Shown piece by piece: positions 15,023 through 18,492 of a DNA stretch of 18,492 nt. Below the pieces are notes generated by a model. It did not search any database. It worked only from the letters and a program-made list of their open reading frames with translations, and was not told the origin of the DNA. Made by a program: the position numbers and the translations under genes. Source of the DNA: Cyclobacteriaceae bacterium (GTDB lineage Bacteria > Bacteroidota > Bacteroidia > Cytophagales > Cyclobacteriaceae); the NCBI GenBank assembly GCA_947458795.1, contig CANHCD010000010.1:1-18492 (forward strand), read 5' to 3'. Position 1 is the first letter of the stretch, and each line of letters begins with the position of its first letter.

Positions 15023-15047
15023 AGGGAGAGGTAGCCCACCTCTCCCT
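15023..15047 (+). terminator. Perfect 10-bp hairpin between the two small secreted genes
   Basis: AGGGAGAGGT (15023-15032) and ACCTCTCCCT (15038-15047) pair perfectly around a five-base loop, starting 10 bp after the stop at 15012. Only a short, broken T-stretch follows (tgtaattt), so it may be a terminator or a partial one that sets the ratio of the two messages. Confidence 0.6.
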
Positions 15048-15067
15048 TGTAATTTAATGAATTGATT

Positions 15068-15712
15068 ATGAAAAAGATAGGAGTGTTCTGTGTTATTTAT
15101 TGGCTGACTTGGCATGCCTCCTTTGGTCAAGAGAGTAAAATAATTGAATTAGATCCTGTAGAAATCATCCCTACAGATAAATTGTTGATCTATTCCAATT
15201 TTTCTAAAAAGCATAAGGGGAATAATTCAAATGTACTTGGTCCTTCAGGAAACATAAAAATCGCTACTGTGTCGGGATTTAAAAATCGGGAAAAATCTAC
15301 CATTGAATTGGAGGGGCTAGAATTTTTCTTCAATTACAACTGGACAGAAGATTCGTCTGGCTTCTACATACAGCCTGTGGTGGTGGGTGAAGATGGATTA
15401 CCGCTTGGAGATAGTACCCACTTTCCAGAAAAATACTTGGTAACGAGCAAGCTACGTAACCGAATTTTTATTGACTTGTCTTCCAAGGGCATCCGCTTGG
15501 CTCCCCAAGAACGGGTGCTGCTAGGCATTCGGTTTATAGAAAATGTCAATCCCGCAACGCCAAATATGTTCAATATTTCTGTTTTAAGTGGTAGAATGGA
15601 TGATTCCACCTACCTCTTGTACTGGGACGGCCGGTTACCTGAGAAAATATACGATTCAGGTAAGCATTCGGCTGGTCTGAAATATGCTGTGGTGTACAAA
15701 TTGAAGGAATGA
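15068..15712 (+). CDS. Secreted protein of unknown function, beta-rich
   Basis: A 214-residue protein from the ATG at 15068 with a signal peptide (MKKIGVFCVIYWLTWHASFGQ). The mature part is predicted beta-rich. The run GLEFFFNYNW...GFYIQPVVVGEDGLPLGDS...FIDLSSKGIRLAPQERVLLGIRFIE has the rhythm of a jelly-roll/beta-sandwich module found in some Bacteroidota cell-surface proteins, where a strand on small-body parameters is followed by an IDLS-type strand. This is a weak resemblance and the function is unknown. G+C is low (about 37% in a sampled 60-base line). Its TGA overlaps the ATG of the following fragment (ATGA at 15709-15712), so the remnant downstream could be translated by coupling. The gene forms a pair with the small Cys peptide upstream. 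Confidence 0.7.
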   Translation: MKKIGVFCVIYWLTWHASFGQESKIIELDPVEIIPTDKLLIYSNFSKKHKGNNSNVLGPSGNIKIATVSGFKNREKSTIELEGLEFFFNYNWTEDSSGFYIQPVVVGEDGLPLGDSTHFPEKYLVTSKLRNRIFIDLSSKGIRLAPQERVLLGIRFIENVNPATPNMFNISVLSGRMDDSTYLLYWDGRLPEKIYDSGKHSAGLKYAVVYKLKE

Positions 15713-16170
15713 GGGTAAAACTAAAGGCCGGATACATTGACGCTTGGGGCCGAGGAACCTTAAAGATAATAAGTGCTTGCAAAGAGGCGGAACTACCGGA
15801 GCCGGAAATTATTGAAAAAGAGGGTGGGGTGCAGGTAACAATCTTTAAAGCTATCCTACCAGTTGAATTAATAGCCGTTGGTCCAATGGGTGGTCCAATG
15901 GGTGGTCCAATGGGTGGTCCAATAGGTGGTCCAATAGGTGGTCCAATAGAAGAACAAGTTGCTTTCTATTCCGCATCGCTTTCGAAGCGTCAACTAGAAG
16001 TTCTTGAAATCATCAAAGCAAATACGAAGATCAGTAGACGGAAACTTGCTGAGCAGCTGAACATCAACGTTTCTGCTGTTCAGGGGCATTTAGATTTACT
16101 CAAAGAAAAAGGAGTACTGAGCAGAAAAGGGGGGACAAGGGGTATTTGGGTAATCCTAGAGAATAACTAA
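15709..16170 (+). CDS. C-terminal remnant of an AlbA/Schlafen-type ATP-binding HTH regulator
   Basis: A 153-residue frame. From about residue 7 it reads KAGYIDAWGRGTLKIISACKEAELPEPEI followed by GGVQVTIFK, the C-terminal end of the GHKL-like ATPase part of AlbA_2 (divergent AAA-4)-containing transcriptional regulators. A Gly-Pro-Met/Ile linker follows, then a winged-helix domain (LSKRQLEVLEIIKANTKISRRKLAEQL...SAVQGHLDLLKEKGVLSRKGGTRGIW). Full relatives are usually about 400-550 residues, so the N-terminal nucleic-acid-binding/ATPase part is missing. Homology starts abruptly just after the stop of the preceding secreted-protein gene, with an ATGA overlap, so a deletion or insertion junction lies at about 15709-15720. 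It may be a pseudogene, or it may still make a small DNA-binding protein. I see no frameshift within the remaining part. Confidence 0.7.
   Translation: MRVKLKAGYIDAWGRGTLKIISACKEAELPEPEIIEKEGGVQVTIFKAILPVELIAVGPMGGPMGGPMGGPIGGPIGGPIEEQVAFYSASLSKRQLEVLEIIKANTKISRRKLAEQLNINVSAVQGHLDLLKEKGVLSRKGGTRGIWVILENN
15880..15951 (+). repeat. Six 12-bp tandem repeats in the regulator linker
   Basis: Units GGTCCAATGGGT x3, GGTCCAATAGGT x2 and GGTCCAATAGAA x1 encode GPMG x3, GPIG x2 and GPIE. The only differences before the last unit are G-to-A changes at one site. The unit is a multiple of three, so copy-number change would alter linker length without frameshift. Similar Gly-Gly-x-Ile linkers are common in this regulator family. 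Confidence 0.9.
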
Positions 16171-16203
16171 TCAAAATCTTTCCTAAATCCATTCCCTATT
16201 TCC

Positions 16204-18492
16204 CTACCCCTCCGCATTCCAATAGGCCATCCGTTCCATGCGCTGCACCTCGAGAGAGTAGAAGCCAAATTCTTCCACTACCTTCCCTTCGATGCAGTAG
16301 ATCGCTCGACCTTTGAAGGGATACTGTTTGACCGTAGGAGGGAAGTGAACCGTATCGATCCAATGGCCTTCCGAATCGATAAAGGTCCCAAAATTCATCA
16401 CCTCCCCCTTGATCGTTCGGGTGTACTTGACGGTGACCAAGTAACCAATTACCTGTACTATTTTCCCTAACCGCTGCGGTAACTCCTTCGCCCTCACCCC
16501 CTGGATGCTTGGATCTTGGAGCAAGTGGAAGGGGGATTCCAGTGGAAACTCCAAAATATCGATTTGGTCCAAGATGTCCTGCCGTACATCCAACTCCTCC
16601 AATACCGGCACCTGAGGAGGCAAGCTTTCCCCCCAACTTCCTCCTCCCACCGCTGCAAACAACTCCTGCGTAGGTCGCGCCCCCACCTGTTTGTGGTGGA
16701 GAAAATGGGCCTCCCAGAGGAGTTGCTGTTTGGGTTTGCCCGTAAACCGGAATGCCTGAATTCGAATCAAAATCAGCAGCTGCTCCAGTCCACAAGAGAC
16801 CCGTCTCACAAAATCCTCCAGCCCAAAAAAAGGACCCTGAGCATGCCGCTCCTGCAACAGCCGCTCCACGGTTCGTTTTTCAAGGTGCTTCAGGTGGATC
16901 CAGCCCAAGTAAACGGTTGTTCCACTGATTCGAGTCAGATACTCACTCTCGTTGAGGTGAGGAGCTTCTATCGTGGCCCCCTGCATGCGCAACTCGTGTA
17001 CGTAAAATTCGGTGGAGTAAAACCCTCCAAAGTTATTGATCACTCCTACCATAAACTCCAAGGGGAAGTAGGCCTTCAGGTACAAACTCTGGTAGCTCTC
17101 TACCGCAAAGGAAGCGGAGTGTCCCTTGGCAAAGGAATAGCCTGCAAAACTCTCAATCTGCATCCATACCGCAGCCGCCTCGGCATCCTGCCTCCCAAGA
17201 CGCTTGCAGTTGTCAAAGTAGGCAGCCTTCACCCGTTCAAACTCGTCCTTGGAGCGGGATTTGCCACTCATACCCCTTCGCAGCACATCCGCCTCGGCCA
17301 GGCTCAGCCCTGCAAAATGGTGAGCCACCTTGATCACATCCTCCTGGTACACCATGATGCCGTAGGTTTCGGGCATGATCTCCGCCAGCACAGGATGGGC
17401 CTGCTTCCTGCGCTCCAGGTCCCGATGCCGCAAAATGTACTCCCGCATCATGCCCGATCGAGCCACCCCAGGGCGGATGATGGAGCTGGCCGCCACGAGC
17501 TCCAAGTAGGTGTCGGCCTGAAGCTTGGCCAGCAGCATGCGCATGGCAGGAGATTCTACGTAAAAGGCGCCAATCGTATGTCCACTGCGGAGAAGTTCCT
17601 TGATCTTGAGATCTCGCTTAAACTGGGCTATTGCTCGGATATCCACTTCAATCCCCTGGTTGCGGTGGATCAGCTCCAAGCTGGACTTGATGTGCCCTAG
17701 CCCCCGCTGGCTGAGCAGGTCAAACTTGTGTAAGCCGATGTCTTCGGCCACGTGCATGTCGATATGGGCCACTGGGAAGCCCTTGGGGGGCAAACTGGTG
17801 GCGGTGTAGTAATGCATCGACTTGTGTGACAGCAGCAGTCCACAGGCATGAATGGTCAAGTGGGAGGGCATGTCATGCAGCACCTGCGCATAGCGAAGAA
17901 TCAACTTGCCCAAGCCATCGGGGCTATAGCCTGCCTTGTCGGCCTGCTGCAGCAGGGACTCAATCTCTGCCTTGGGTAAGCCAAAGACCTTGCCCAGTTC
18001 TCGGATCACGGAGTTATACTGAAAGGTGCTGTACGAACCCAGTAATGCTACATAGGCCTCTTGACCCACATTGTATTTTTTAAAGAGGTAGTCAAATACC
18101 TCATCGCGGTCGGTCCAACTGAAGTCAATGTCGAAGTCGGGAGGGTTTTCGCGGTAGAGGTTGATGAAGCGTTCAAAGTAGAGATCCAGTTCCATAGGAT
18201 CCACATCGGTGATTCCCAAGCAGTAGGCCACCACCGAGTTGGCCCCGGAGCCTCGACCCACATGGTAGAAATTGCGGCGATGGGCAAAGCGGATAATGTC
18301 GTAATTGATCAGGAAATAAGACACAAAACTCTTTTGTTGGATCAGTTCCAGTTCCTTTTCAATGCGCTTGCTAACGGCTGCGGAGAGCTGTGGGTAGCGC
18401 TGCTCAGCTCCTCGGAGGGTTTCCTGGCGGAGAAATTCAAAGTCTTCCCCGCCATTGCCGAGTAGGTCTCGCTTATTTTTGATCGCCTGAAA
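16204..18492 (-). CDS. dnaE: DNA polymerase III alpha subunit, DnaE2/ImuC-like short form (5' end beyond window)
   Basis: 763 residues of a C-family DNA polymerase are visible. The frame is open to the right edge (…KELELIQQKSFVSYFLINYDII), so the PHP domain and start are outside. Palm motifs are intact: GRGSGANSVVAYCLGITDVDP, PDFDIDF with the catalytic aspartates (about 18120-18140) and HKFDLLSQRGLG with the third Asp (about 17720). Then IRPGVARSGMM, YGIMVYQEDVIKVA, RRGMSGKSR and FAKGHSASFA follow, and an OB fold ends the protein (about 16460-16220). The segment GFYSTEFYVHELRMQGATIEAPHLNESEY and the C-terminus just after the OB fold resemble the error-prone DnaE2/ImuC group rather than the replicative DnaE of about 1,160 residues. 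It therefore probably acts in damage-induced translesion synthesis, often beside a Y-family ImuB/DinB gene, which would lie off the right edge. Local G+C is high (60% in a sampled line). It is convergent with the regulator remnant, 33 bp apart. Confidence 0.92.
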   Translation of the reverse strand, partial: FQAIKNKRDLLGNGGEDFEFLRQETLRGAEQRYPQLSAAVSKRIEKELELIQQKSFVSYFLINYDIIRFAHRRNFYHVGRGSGANSVVAYCLGITDVDPMELDLYFERFINLYRENPPDFDIDFSWTDRDEVFDYLFKKYNVGQEAYVALLGSYSTFQYNSVIRELGKVFGLPKAEIESLLQQADKAGYSPDGLGKLILRYAQVLHDMPSHLTIHACGLLLSHKSMHYYTATSLPPKGFPVAHIDMHVAEDIGLHKFDLLSQRGLGHIKSSLELIHRNQGIEVDIRAIAQFKRDLKIKELLRSGHTIGAFYVESPAMRMLLAKLQADTYLELVAASSIIRPGVARSGMMREYILRHRDLERRKQAHPVLAEIMPETYGIMVYQEDVIKVAHHFAGLSLAEADVLRRGMSGKSRSKDEFERVKAAYFDNCKRLGRQDAEAAAVWMQIESFAGYSFAKGHSASFAVESYQSLYLKAYFPLEFMVGVINNFGGFYSTEFYVHELRMQGATIEAPHLNESEYLTRISGTTVYLGWIHLKHLEKRTVERLLQERHAQGPFFGLEDFVRRVSCGLEQLLILIRIQAFRFTGKPKQQLLWEAHFLHHKQVGARPTQELFAAVGGGSWGESLPPQVPVLEELDVRQDILDQIDILEFPLESPFHLLQDPSIQGVRAKELPQRLGKIVQVIGYLVTVKYTRTIKGEVMNFGTFIDSEGHWIDTVHFPPTVKQYPFKGRAIYCIEGKVVEEFGFYSLEVQRMERMAYWNAEG

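Noticed and set aside
15880..15951. Phase-variation switch
   Set aside because: The unit is 12 bp, a multiple of three, so gain or loss keeps the reading frame and cannot switch the gene off.
16196..16795. 199-codon minus-strand frame overlapping the 3' end of dnaE
   Set aside because: It lies within the polymerase OB-fold region in another frame and has low-complexity Gly-rich content; the dnaE frame explains the conservation.
16516..17700. Open frame of 394 codons on the plus strand opposite dnaE
   Set aside because: It mirrors the strongly conserved polymerase frame, has no recognisable domain and no promoter or leader. Such frames arise opposite G+C-rich genes.

Overview
The window looks like a piece of a Bacteroidota genome, most likely a Cytophagales/Cyclobacteriaceae-type marine or environmental bacterium. 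The reasons are: start codons preceded by A/T-rich leaders without Shine-Dalgarno sequences; a near-ideal Bacteroidota promoter (TTTG, 19 bp, TATATTTG) at 6249-6279; a DUF4292 lipoprotein next to a TPR protein and an EnvC-like protein; a Thermus-type isocitrate dehydrogenase; and a short second DNA polymerase III alpha. Genus-level assignment is inference.

Left block (1-6279, minus strand): a promoter at 6249-6279 probably drives a tight five-gene run: enoyl-CoA hydratase, a Wzx-like flippase, a secreted TPR protein, a LolB-like DUF4292 lipoprotein and an EnvC-like LytM protein. Apart from the hydratase, the theme is the cell envelope. Directly after the EnvC stop codon, bases 1-140 hold an interior piece of folC without its 5' end. 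Its A+T-rich codons and proteobacteria-like sequence make a rearrangement or a chimeric contig likely.

Middle block (6396-14278, plus strand): icd, whose Asp-Ile coenzyme motif predicts NAD+ use, is followed by a good rho-independent terminator and a GT4 glycosyltransferase. A 490-bp gap (9280-9770) is filled by an unusual mosaic of degenerate 7-bp repeats, including two 77-bp direct copies made of eleven heptads each. Then come a probable operon of DUF819 permease, BASS-family transporter, secreted thioredoxin-like protein and GNAT acetyltransferase, and a secreted ENPP-type phosphodiesterase with its own probable promoter.

Right block (14279-18492): a more A+T-rich accessory pocket holds three TTTTAGTA-N5-TACTAAAA-type palindromes spaced exactly 40 bp apart, a 76-residue cysteine-containing secreted peptide, a 214-residue secreted beta-rich protein, and the C-terminal remnant of an AlbA/Schlafen-type ATP-binding regulator carrying a 12-bp tandem repeat. 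It is bounded by a G+C-rich, convergent DnaE2/ImuC-like polymerase gene that runs off the right edge. No tRNA, rRNA, transposase or CRISPR array was seen. The best candidates for undescribed biology are the heptad mosaic and the 40-bp-phased palindromes; I see no complete novel defence or secretion system.
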